DNA of 64,000 nt, from NCBI GenBank assembly GCA_016929335.1, contig JAFGIY010000118.1:60034-124033 (forward strand), in the 5' to 3' direction. The position numbers and the translations under genes were made by a program. The notes beneath the pieces were generated by a model. It did not search any database. It was not told where the DNA came from and saw nothing but the letters and a program-made list of their open reading frames with translations. How positions within the stretch are numbered: position 1 is the first letter of the stretch; each line of letters starts with the position of its first letter. Shown here piece by piece: positions 51,071 to 59,276 of this stretch. The stretch is from Acidobacteriota bacterium. Lineage in GTDB: Bacteria > Acidobacteriota > UBA6911.

Positions 51071-52414
51071 ATGAGAATAGCTCAGATCATTCTTCTGGCA
51101 ATTTTAGTCGTCCTGCTGCCATACGGCGCTTTTGCACAGGCTGCGGACACTGCTTTTAAAGCCGGTGCAGCTAAAATCGACATCACGCCCACACAGCTGC
51201 CGAAAAACAGCGAAGGAATCCTCGACCACATCTACGCCAGGGCGATTGTGATCGATAACGGCGCCACCCGTGCGGCTTTGGTTTCTGTGGATGTGGGCAT
51301 GCTTGGGGAACAGGTTTGGAGGACAGTGTCGCAGAGAATCGAAAAAGAGCTGGGGATTCCTGCACAGAATCTGATCATGAATCCGACACATACCCACAGC
51401 GCCTCCGGGGGGACAGCCGAGCAGCTGTTCAATGTCGTAAAGGCAGCCGGGGAAAGGCTCCGGCCGGCCCGCATAGGTTACGGGACTGGCGTTTCCTATA
51501 TAAACGTCAACCGCAACATCATCGACCGCAAAACCAACAAGTGGTGGGAAGGCCCCAACTACGATGGTCCGTCGGACAAGACCGTGGCCGTGATCGGGTT
51601 CGAAACGACCGATGGCGAGCCGATCGCAGTCTATTACAACTACGCCTGCCACGCTGTAATCACGGGCAACACCGATATGCTCAGCGGTGATTTTCCGGGC
51701 GCAACCTCCCGGTATATCGAGGATTCCTTTGACGACAAAATCGTGGCGCTTTTTTCCACCGGAGCACAGGGAGATCAGAATCCGATCTATTTCCAGCAGA
51801 CATTTGATTTGCGTGATATACGCGTCAAGGATTACGCCAAACGTGGACAAGACATCAGCAATGCCATGCCTCCGGGCGGGCAGGGGCTGAACAAGCAGGA
51901 TCCCACAGTCAAGAAGCTGCTGGACCAGCAAAAACAGATGATCCTCTCCATGGGCCAGATGCTGGGTGAAGAGGTTAAACGTGTTATGCGCGAAATGGTA
52001 ACGGCTCGCATGACTGCCGGCGGCAGAATATTCGCGGCTCAAAAAATGGTCCGCTTCCCCGGCCGCAACAGGATAGGTCAAGGGCGCGCAGGAGTGGAGG
52101 CTGCGTACACGGATGGACCCGACGTCCAACTCCGTTTAAGTCTGCTGATGATCGACGATATTGCGATCGGTGGATGCGATGCGGAGGTTTTCAACATGAT
52201 CGCCCAGAGGTTTAAGAAAGAATCTCCTGTTGGCAGATCCATCTTTGTTTCGATGGCGAATGGGATCGCCAATTCGGGATATATTCCGAATGACGCGGCG
52301 TTCGGGTATCAAACCTTTGAGGTTCTGTCGTCACGATGCAAGCCCGGGTATGCGGAAAGCGCCATCGTCAACGGCATTCTGGACCTTATGGCTGAAGCCA
52401 AGCGGACTCAATAA
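51071..52414 (+). CDS. Secreted neutral/alkaline ceramidase-like protein
   Basis: 447-aa exported protein of the neutral/alkaline non-lysosomal ceramidase N-terminal family. AAGGAG sets the ATG at 51071; signal peptide AQIILLAILVVLLPYGAFAQ is at most 20 residues long as shown. Family blocks: FKAGAAKIDITP, ARAIVIDNGATRAALVSVDVG, NPTHTHSASGG and STGAQGDQNP. The last replaces the NXGDVSPN active-site block of true ceramidases with GAQGDQNP, and the C-terminal ~200-residue domain of full ceramidases is missing, so it may hydrolyse another amide or ester. Such proteins are common in Acidobacteriota and Planctomycetes. Confidence 0.88.
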   Translation: MRIAQIILLAILVVLLPYGAFAQAADTAFKAGAAKIDITPTQLPKNSEGILDHIYARAIVIDNGATRAALVSVDVGMLGEQVWRTVSQRIEKELGIPAQNLIMNPTHTHSASGGTAEQLFNVVKAAGERLRPARIGYGTGVSYINVNRNIIDRKTNKWWEGPNYDGPSDKTVAVIGFETTDGEPIAVYYNYACHAVITGNTDMLSGDFPGATSRYIEDSFDDKIVALFSTGAQGDQNPIYFQQTFDLRDIRVKDYAKRGQDISNAMPPGGQGLNKQDPTVKKLLDQQKQMILSMGQMLGEEVKRVMREMVTARMTAGGRIFAAQKMVRFPGRNRIGQGRAGVEAAYTDGPDVQLRLSLLMIDDIAIGGCDAEVFNMIAQRFKKESPVGRSIFVSMANGIANSGYIPNDAAFGYQTFEVLSSRCKPGYAESAIVNGILDLMAEAKRTQ

Positions 52415-52420
52415 TCTTTG

Positions 52421-52490
52421 GTTCTCCGGGCCTTTGAGCCTTCGAGTCTTTGTGTTGATGCTCTTTGGCTCAAAGATTCAAAGCTCGCAA
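52421..52490. repeat. Dispersed palindromic repeat, copy between convergent genes
   Basis: Left arm includes GAGCCTTCGAGTCTTTG, right arm GGCTCAAAGATTCAAAGCTC, the family seen at 23063. The stop and last codons (ALNL) of the PfkB kinase are inside the right arm. It may end transcription of both convergent genes. Confidence 0.6.
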
Positions 52491-53438
52491 TCGCGCTCCT
52501 GCAAAATTCAATGTGCCGGCAGACAGCGGCGGCGTTGCCGATGCGTGGGCGGCAACATCCGCACCCATTCGGTTTGCCAATTCCATCGTGGTATGAATGT
52601 CCCAACCAAGAGCGATCCCGAAAAGGATTCCTGCCGAACAAGCATCTCCTGCGCCCACGGGATGAGGAGTTCCCTCCGGTTTGATGGAAGAGCTCAGATC
52701 GAATTCTCCGTCACGGGTTAGAACAATGGTCCCATCCGCTCCTCGTGTTATTACGACTGCCTGCGCGGGAAAGTGCGTAAGGAGCAACTCCATCCTGCTT
52801 CGAATCCCATTAAGATCTCGATCGAAGGGGCAAAAGATCCCTAAAAGATCACAAATCGCCAAAAGCTCAGACTGGTTTGCCTTAATGACAGTGGCCGCCT
52901 GGCAACTATAGGCCACTATTTCCCGGGAATATCCGGTCTCACCCGTTAATGTATTTTGCCTTAGGTTGACGTCATATAAGCGGATTGCCTGCGGAGCATT
53001 CTGCAGGAAACTTCGAATCGTGTTGCAGGATACACTGGATCGCTGCGCAAGACTGCCAAAGCATATGGCTGAACTCTGGCCGGCAAGTTCCTTAAGAACC
53101 GGCTTGTCCGTCATGTAATCCCATGCGGCTCCGGCTTCTATCTGATAGCCTGGTTCTCCATTTCGCATGAAGACGGATACCGACCCGGTCGGATGATTGG
53201 AATCTTTTCCGATATAACGGGTTGACATCCGAAGCCGGTGAAGCGAGTCAAGGATTTTGTATCCCCTTTGATCAGAATTGATGCAGCTTGCGATAATCCC
53301 CTGACCGACACTGAGCTGACTGGCCAACTGATGCGCATGAACGGCAAAGTTCAAAGGAGCTCCTCCCAGGGTTTCATATCCATCCTCGAAAACATCGAAG
53401 AGCACTTCTCCGATTCCTACAAAAATTAAGGGAATCAT
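52470..53438 (-). CDS. PfkB-family sugar kinase, probably fructokinase
   Basis: 322-aa cytoplasmic kinase of the ribokinase/PfkB family. VGIGEVLFDVFEDGYETLGGAPLNFAVHA (in sequence with normal spacing) covers the sugar site; ANQSELLAICDLLG is the family's middle signature; the ATP/catalytic loop PVGAGDACSAGIL has the base Asp. The ATG at 53438 has AAGGTGG upstream; GTG at 53447 is an alternative. It converges with the ceramidase-like gene and is divergent from the regulator at 53924. Given sucrose phosphorylase nearby, fructose is the likely substrate, though a pentose from the arabinofuranosidase is possible. Confidence 0.9.
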   Translation of the reverse strand: MIPLIFVGIGEVLFDVFEDGYETLGGAPLNFAVHAHQLASQLSVGQGIIASCINSDQRGYKILDSLHRLRMSTRYIGKDSNHPTGSVSVFMRNGEPGYQIEAGAAWDYMTDKPVLKELAGQSSAICFGSLAQRSSVSCNTIRSFLQNAPQAIRLYDVNLRQNTLTGETGYSREIVAYSCQAATVIKANQSELLAICDLLGIFCPFDRDLNGIRSRMELLLTHFPAQAVVITRGADGTIVLTRDGEFDLSSSIKPEGTPHPVGAGDACSAGILFGIALGWDIHTTMELANRMGADVAAHASATPPLSAGTLNFAGARLRALNL

Positions 53439-53923
53439 TATTGCCACCTTCCCAAAGCAAAATCTTAAATAACAATCCGGGACCGCAGATCTGAAAGCAA
53501 AAATTCGTGCAATAGAACAGCCGTCCGCAGATCCGGCAACTTCTAAATTAGTCCCATAAGCCCGCGCATAGATTATGCCGGTCAGCCAAATCCGGTGATT
53601 AAGCCCGCTTGGCCTTCAGTTAACGACCTCTGCTGGATAGCACACAACCTCTTACAATATTTGTCAGATCATTTTTGCTATAAATGATAGATTAATGTCA
53701 ATAAAAAGAACCGAGTATTTCATTGGATTTTGTGCCGGATTTACATTTATGTCTGGCTTTCTCGGGCGAATAATAATTATATATCATTTAAAAACATTAA
53801 TTTACAGTCGGCATCCTTCAGGCAATGGCCACCGGTTTCTGGAAATCTACTGCGCCGGGAAAAGTTGTATTGACATTTCTTTAACCGAATTTGTAATATC
53901 AGCTTTCACAAAGGAGAGGATTC
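53439..53923. other. Divergent intergenic region with a sigma-70-type promoter
   Basis: About 485 bases. TTGACA (53870-53875) and TAATAT (53894-53899), 18 bases apart, make a good promoter for the regulator gene at 53924. The rest, including an AT-rich tract 53690-53800, holds no recognised gene; an 86-codon plus-strand frame there has no family features. Confidence 0.5.
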
Positions 53924-55090
53924 GTGAGCGAGGATCGAGCCAGGTCACTCATTGAGCATGAAAAACCAGCATCGCGACAAACAAAGCATCGCCAGGTTTT
54001 TGAACACGTCCTGGCAGATATTGAATCGGGAAGACTCAAGGATGGGGATCGTCTTCCCTCTGAAGCAGAATTGGTTCGGCAATTTGCCGCCTCTCGTCCC
54101 ACTGTTGCTCGCGCATTGCGCGATCTCCAAAACCTGGGGTTGGTTGAGCGCAAAGTAGGTTCAGGCACTTATGTTCGCAAAGCTCAGAAGCCGATCGAAT
54201 CGTGGCGCTTCGGGCTCTTGATACCGGGACTCGGCAGCACTGAGATCTTTGAACCTATTTGCGGCCAATTGGCCCGCCTGGCTCAGAAACAGCATCATAC
54301 CCTGCTATGGGGTGATTTTGGGGACAAGCGCAGCGAAGCGGATCCGGCATTGATAGAACAGGTCTGTGATAGCTATATCCGACAGAAGGTGGCGGGAGTA
54401 TTTTTCGCTCCCCTGGAATTGACGGAAGATAAGGATCGGGTGAATCAATCCGTCATTGCCGCTCTGGAAGCCGCCGGGATCCCAATTGTCTTGCTGGACC
54501 GCGATATTGTGGCTTTCCCGCAGCGGAGCCGCTTCGATCTGGTCGGTATTGACAACCGTCGCGCCGGTTTTCTTATTGCGAACCATTTCATCAAGCTTGG
54601 ATGCAGACGGATTGACTTTCTCGCAAGACCGGATTCCGCTCCTACAGTGATGCTGCGCATTGCAGGATACCGGGAAGCTCTGCTGAGCGGTGGAATCACT
54701 CCCGATCCGCAATGGGTTCACAGCGGAGAACCTGCAGATGAAGGTTTTGTTCGGCGGATTGTGGAAAATGGAGCGACGGCCATCATCTGTGCCAATGACC
54801 TGACTGCAGCCAATCTGATGCGGACGCTCGATGCGATGGGATTTCCCGTTCCACAGAAGATGCGGGTAGCCGGATTTGACGATGTGCGATACGCCGAACT
54901 GTTGCGCCCTTCTCTGACTACCATTCATCAACCATGTGTGGACATCGGTACCATCGCCATGCAGGTAATGCTCGAGCGCATAGAAAATCCGGCATTCCCT
55001 CCGCGTGATATTCTCGCTCAACCTGCCCTGATTGTGCGACAGTCCTGTGGAGCTGCCATCCGTCCCCTTTCCTCCTCTATTAAGGAGTAG
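53924..55090 (+). CDS. GntR/LacI-type regulator (AraR-like architecture)
   Basis: 388-aa transcription factor that joins a GntR winged helix to a LacI-type sugar-binding domain, the layout of AraR. The DNA-binding part (~25-95) has VFEHVLADIESGRLKDGDRLPSEAEL and ASRPTVARALRDLQNLGLVERKVGSG in pieces. The periplasmic-binding-like part (~105-375) has LLIPGLGSTEIFEPICGQLA, VFFAPLELTEDKDRVN, AAGIPIVLLDRDI, HFIKLGCRRIDFLAR and GFDDVRYAELLRPSLTTI. GTG start with AAGGAG upstream. It precedes the GH51 gene by 67 bases and is divergent from the sugar kinase, so it probably controls both in response to a sugar such as arabinose. Confidence 0.9.
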   Translation: MSEDRARSLIEHEKPASRQTKHRQVFEHVLADIESGRLKDGDRLPSEAELVRQFAASRPTVARALRDLQNLGLVERKVGSGTYVRKAQKPIESWRFGLLIPGLGSTEIFEPICGQLARLAQKQHHTLLWGDFGDKRSEADPALIEQVCDSYIRQKVAGVFFAPLELTEDKDRVNQSVIAALEAAGIPIVLLDRDIVAFPQRSRFDLVGIDNRRAGFLIANHFIKLGCRRIDFLARPDSAPTVMLRIAGYREALLSGGITPDPQWVHSGEPADEGFVRRIVENGATAIICANDLTAANLMRTLDAMGFPVPQKMRVAGFDDVRYAELLRPSLTTIHQPCVDIGTIAMQVMLERIENPAFPPRDILAQPALIVRQSCGAAIRPLSSSIKE

Positions 55091-55157
55091 GATGCAGGCA
55101 GGAGCAGGAATCCGGCGAGGTGATATTCGTCTGTTTGATATAGATCGGAGCAAAAAT

Positions 55158-56744
55158 ATGGGAAATTGCATGGTGCGTTATACGATCGCCACTCTGCTGT
55201 TGGCATCTTTATCGGCATCCACCGTGATGGCAGAAACTGCGCCGGAAACGACGATGACAATTTATGCAGATCGTCCCGGCGCCATCATCAACAAGAATGT
55301 ATATGGACAATTTTCGGAGCATCTGGGAAGCGGCATCTACGGCGGCATTTATGTAGGGGAGAACTCGCCCATCCCGAATACGGGGGGATTCCGCAACGAT
55401 GTGATCGCTGCGTTGAAGGAACTGAAGGTGCCAATGATTCGTTGGCCGGGCGGATGCTTCGCCGACGAATATCATTGGCGCGATGGCATCGGCCCGAAAG
55501 ACAAGCGCCCGGTCCGTATCAACACCAATTGGGGCGGAGTGCCTGAAAACAATTCCTTCGGCACCCATGAGTTCTTTGATCTTGTCGAGATGATCGGCGC
55601 CGATGCCTATGTAAATGCGAACGTCGGTACCGGCTCTCCACAAGAGGCTGCCCAGTGGCTTGAATATATGACCGGCGATCAGGACACCACACTGGTCAAA
55701 GAGCGCAGAGCCAATGGCCGAGACAAACCATGGAAGGTTTCGATATACGCCATGGGCAATGAGACCTGGGGCTGCGGCGGCAATATGCGGCCGGAATATT
55801 ATGTGGACATCTATAATCAATATGTTGCCTTCATAAAGGCGCAGCCGGGAGCGATGCCGGAATTGCTGGCTTCCGGCGATCATGACAACCAGACAACCTT
55901 CACCACCGAACTGATGCAGAATGTGCGCGGCAGAATGGATGCGATCTCGCTCCATTACTACACAATCCTCGGCCCGCGCTGGGAAAACAAGGACACGGCT
56001 ACGGGTTTTAGCGAAGCCGGATGGATCAACACTCTGGCCAATACCCTCAGGATGGATGATTTCATAAAGACTCAGGACTCCGTCATGACGGCCTTTGAGG
56101 AAAAGCGGGGCCGCGGCGCTATGCGCAAGAAGATGGGATTATATGTCGACGAGTGGGGGACCTGGTACAAACCGGCCCCGGGCTCCAATCCGGGATTCCT
56201 TGTGCAGCAGAATTCACTGCGCGATGCGCTCGTGGCGGCAGCCAATTTCAACATCTTCCACAAATATGCCGATCGCGTTCGGATGACGGCTATTGCCCAG
56301 ACAGTCAATGTGCTGCAGGCAATGATTCTCACCGATGGCCCGAAAATGATCCTGACCCCAACCTATCATGCTTTCCACATGTATAAGCCGTTCCAGGATG
56401 CCGCTTCACTGCCGATCGACATCAAAACAGGGACTTACAAATATGACCAGTGGTCGGTGCCGCAAGTCAGCGCTTCAGCGGCGAAAGCCGTGGACGGTTC
56501 CATCGTGATCGGGATGGCCAACCTCGATCCGCACAACGCTGCCACCGTATCGGCTTTGATTACGGGAGCACAGGCGGCTCAGGTCAAGGGCAAAGTGCTG
56601 ACGGCAGAAGCTATGGACGCACACAATACATTTGAGAAGCCGGACGCAATCTATCCGATAGATTTCAACAATGCAAAACTCACCGGCAATAAACTATACG
56701 TGACCTTGCCGGCAAAATCGGTAGTCGTTCTGAAACTGCAATGA
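55158..56744 (+). CDS. Alpha-L-arabinofuranosidase, GH51, with signal peptide
   Basis: 528-aa glycosidase that removes L-arabinofuranosyl units from arabinan or arabinoxylan. A signal peptide (VRYTIATLLLASLSASTVMA) indicates export. GH51 blocks are clear: VYGQFSEHLGSGIYGGIY, MIRWPGGCFADEYHWRDGIG, acid/base Glu202 in YAMGNETWGCGG, LHYYT and nucleophile Glu332 in YVDEWGTWYKP; the C-terminal beta-sandwich closes with LPAKSVVVLKLQ. The start at 55158 is preferred over an in-frame start overlapping the regulator gene; 55170 (ATG) is an alternative. Under likely control of the AraR-like regulator upstream. Confidence 0.93.
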   Translation: MGNCMVRYTIATLLLASLSASTVMAETAPETTMTIYADRPGAIINKNVYGQFSEHLGSGIYGGIYVGENSPIPNTGGFRNDVIAALKELKVPMIRWPGGCFADEYHWRDGIGPKDKRPVRINTNWGGVPENNSFGTHEFFDLVEMIGADAYVNANVGTGSPQEAAQWLEYMTGDQDTTLVKERRANGRDKPWKVSIYAMGNETWGCGGNMRPEYYVDIYNQYVAFIKAQPGAMPELLASGDHDNQTTFTTELMQNVRGRMDAISLHYYTILGPRWENKDTATGFSEAGWINTLANTLRMDDFIKTQDSVMTAFEEKRGRGAMRKKMGLYVDEWGTWYKPAPGSNPGFLVQQNSLRDALVAAANFNIFHKYADRVRMTAIAQTVNVLQAMILTDGPKMILTPTYHAFHMYKPFQDAASLPIDIKTGTYKYDQWSVPQVSASAAKAVDGSIVIGMANLDPHNAATVSALITGAQAAQVKGKVLTAEAMDAHNTFEKPDAIYPIDFNNAKLTGNKLYVTLPAKSVVVLKLQ

Positions 56745-56770
56745 CCGGCACATGCCAAACCCTGTGATTT

Positions 56771-56833
56771 CTGGAGCCCCCGCGTCTTCGAGCCCTTGAG
56801 CTATCAATCAACTCAAAGACGCAGAGGCTCCGG
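56771..56833. repeat. Dispersed palindromic repeat between tandem genes
   Basis: Left arm CTGGAGCCCCCGCGTCTTCG, right arm CTCAAAGACGCAGAGGCTCC, the same family as at 23063. It lies between the GH51 gene and the flavin oxidoreductase gene and may end the first transcript. Confidence 0.6.
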
Positions 56834-56863
56834 GTTTCAAAGGATTGCTGCAAGGGGATAAAA

Positions 56864-58798
56864 ATGACTTCCGGCAAATATCCGCATATCTTTCAGCCTA
56901 TTAAAATCGGGAAGCTGACTCTCAAGAATCGGATCACGAATGCTCCCACATACAATTTCCTGGCTTCCTATGACAATCATGTTACCAGAGAACAAATTGA
57001 GTCCTCCAAACCCGTTGGAGCGGGAGGCGCAGCAACCGTTACCATGGGCAGTGGCTTCATTAACAGTGTATTGCCGCCTGCCGCGCGCCACATCGTGGGG
57101 ATGAGCGACGAGTGGATTGTCACGTATCTGTCTGAATGGTGTGAAGCCGTAAAGCGCTACGGAGCAAAAGCCTGCGTTGAGCTGGTGCCGATTGCATCCT
57201 ATTTCGGCACGCATGAGGTTGAAAGCTCCGTAGGAATTCCCATGGAAATCGATTGCAATCTTCTGACTCCGGAAGAGCTTCAGGGTTTTGTCGCGGATTA
57301 TGCGAAAGCGGCGCGTCACGTACTGAAAGCCGATGGCGATATGGTCTTAATCCACGGCGCTCATTGTCAATTGCCCGCTCTTCTGTTTTCCAAAGTCTTT
57401 AACAGGCGATCGGATCATTACGGCCCTCAATCTTTCGAAAATCGCTGCCGTTTTGCCCTGGAAGTACTCGATGCCATCCGAGCCGAGGTAGGCGATAAAT
57501 TGGCGATTGAGTACCGCCTCAGCGCCATAGACATGGTTCCCGGATCCCCTGATATAGAGGAGGTGATCGAGTTCGCCAAAGTTATTCAGGATAAAATCGA
57601 TCTCCTGCATATATCCAGGGGTAATCTTGCTATAAATAAACTGACTCCGTTCATTCTTCCTCCGGCTTACATGGATCATGGGATTAACATCGAATATGCA
57701 GCCCAATTCAAGAAAGCGCTGCACATTCCGGTAAGCGTTGTAGGCGCCGTCACCCTGGAACAGGCAGAAGAAGCCATCGCATCCGGCAAGGTGGATATGG
57801 TGGCACTGTGTCGACAGCTCATTGCCGATCCGGAAACCGTAAACAAGCTGGAGCGGGATCAGGACAGTGAAATCCGTCCATGTATTCGGTGCAATACCTG
57901 CATCAGCAGAAGCCATTTCGGATCGAAGCCGCCGAGATGTGCCGTAAATCCCATATTCGGGCGTGAACTGGATTACGGGAGCCGTCCTGCTCCCGGGAGA
58001 AAGAAAAAAGTTGTTGTTGTAGGAGGCGGTCCTGCCGGATTGGAGGCTTCCAGGACACTGGCTGAACGTGGACACGATGTGGTGCTGTTTGAAAAGGCTC
58101 CGCAGTTGGGAGGCCTCTTGACCGCAGCCGTTAAGGCGCCATTTAAATCCGATCTGAAACAATACCTTGATTGGTCCATTCGCATGACCATGCGCCATAA
58201 GAATATTGATCTGAGAATAGGCACTGAAGCGACCATGACGTTTGTCTCCGAAGAAAAAGCGGATGCAATGATTCTGGCCATCGGCGGAAAGCCCGTAATC
58301 CCCGCATTCAGCTGCAAAGATGACTCAAGGATCATCTGGGTCGGGGATATAGACAGCGGCAACGGCCGGATTGGCGACAATATACTGATTGCAGGAGCCG
58401 GCCTGACAGGCTGCGAAACGGCGCTGAGATTTCTTCAGGCCGGCAAAAAGGTTACTCTGATTGACGCTCTGCCCCGGAACGAGCTTGGATCCGGCTCTTC
58501 GCCGATCAATGCATATGCTCTTTTTGACATTCTGGCCGATCTCAACATTGATTTGAGGACTCAGACAAAGCTGGTGGATGTGACGCAGGATTGTGCCGTT
58601 GTCCTTAATGACGGCAGAGAAGAGAGACTGGGTTTCGATACGGTTGTTCTCTCGCTCGGAACGATGGTTGACACGGATGCTGTCAACCGTTTAAGGCCGG
58701 CAGTTGCTGAATGCTATGTCGTAGGCAACAGCAATGGGAAACCCGGTACTGTTTGGAATGCCGCAACAAGTGCCTATGATGCGGCTATGATCATCTAA
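56864..58798 (+). CDS. Old-yellow-enzyme-type oxidoreductase with Fe-S and NAD(P)H domains (2,4-dienoyl-CoA reductase type)
   Basis: 644-aa cytoplasmic flavoenzyme. The N-terminal barrel (~1-340) is an NADH:flavin oxidoreductase/FMN domain: FQPIKIGKLTLKNRITNAP, LIHGAHCQLPALLFSK, NRRSDHYG and VALCRQLIADPE. The [4Fe-4S] cysteines are in PCIRCNTCISR and PRCAVNP. The C-terminal half binds FAD and NAD(P)H (VVVVGGGPAGLEASRTLAERG, ILIAGAGLTGCETALRFLQAG). In the FMN domain HGAH keeps the substrate His pair. It may reduce an enone, dienoyl-CoA or bile-acid/steroid-like substrate. Single gene after a repeat; no signal peptide. Confidence 0.92.
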   Translation: MTSGKYPHIFQPIKIGKLTLKNRITNAPTYNFLASYDNHVTREQIESSKPVGAGGAATVTMGSGFINSVLPPAARHIVGMSDEWIVTYLSEWCEAVKRYGAKACVELVPIASYFGTHEVESSVGIPMEIDCNLLTPEELQGFVADYAKAARHVLKADGDMVLIHGAHCQLPALLFSKVFNRRSDHYGPQSFENRCRFALEVLDAIRAEVGDKLAIEYRLSAIDMVPGSPDIEEVIEFAKVIQDKIDLLHISRGNLAINKLTPFILPPAYMDHGINIEYAAQFKKALHIPVSVVGAVTLEQAEEAIASGKVDMVALCRQLIADPETVNKLERDQDSEIRPCIRCNTCISRSHFGSKPPRCAVNPIFGRELDYGSRPAPGRKKKVVVVGGGPAGLEASRTLAERGHDVVLFEKAPQLGGLLTAAVKAPFKSDLKQYLDWSIRMTMRHKNIDLRIGTEATMTFVSEEKADAMILAIGGKPVIPAFSCKDDSRIIWVGDIDSGNGRIGDNILIAGAGLTGCETALRFLQAGKKVTLIDALPRNELGSGSSPINAYALFDILADLNIDLRTQTKLVDVTQDCAVVLNDGREERLGFDTVVLSLGTMVDTDAVNRLRPAVAECYVVGNSNGKPGTVWNAATSAYDAAMII

Positions 58799-59276
58799 CC
58801 CCGCTTTATGGAGACAGTCATTAGCTTCATCCGTCAGAGTCTGCATGAATGCCGTCTCATTTCATTATTCGGAACCGCGCCAGATAGTCCGAATGACGCC
58901 TTTTTGAATCCGCCTGTAAAACTGCATTTATTACGCCGGATATCTCGATTTACCAGCTCTTTATAGCCACATTTTGTTTTAAGAATGTCATTTGCAATGC
59001 TATAAGTATGACTTTGAGATTTCATTATGATGGGATTGGTATGCGGCTTTATCCTGCTCCCGGCCAAAAGGCATGCAGCAGATCCGCTCCGTTCAGGAGT
59101 TCCGCCTTTTTGAAGGCAAGCTTGGGGCTGCTATTTAATACTGCAGCAATAGCGGAACATAATCACGGAGCACAAGTGTTCCATAGCTGCGGAAAGCTTG
59201 TCGCATAGATGAGAAATACCGCTGTGGTAGAATCGCCGGCGACGATACTTCAGGGAAGCCTTTGGCTCTGTTGTTT
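58799..59276. other. Intergenic stretch upstream of the SPFH operon
   Basis: About 480 bases. A short minus-strand frame at 58834 and small plus-strand frames show no family features. No clear promoter was found; TAGAAT at 59228 could be a -10 box. Confidence 0.35.

Noticed and set aside
51104..52129. 341-codon minus-strand frame
   Set aside because: Shadow of the ceramidase-like gene.
58834..59067. 77-codon minus-strand frame as a gene upstream of the SPFH operon
   Set aside because: No ribosome site, no recognisable domain, and unlike the neighbouring codon use.
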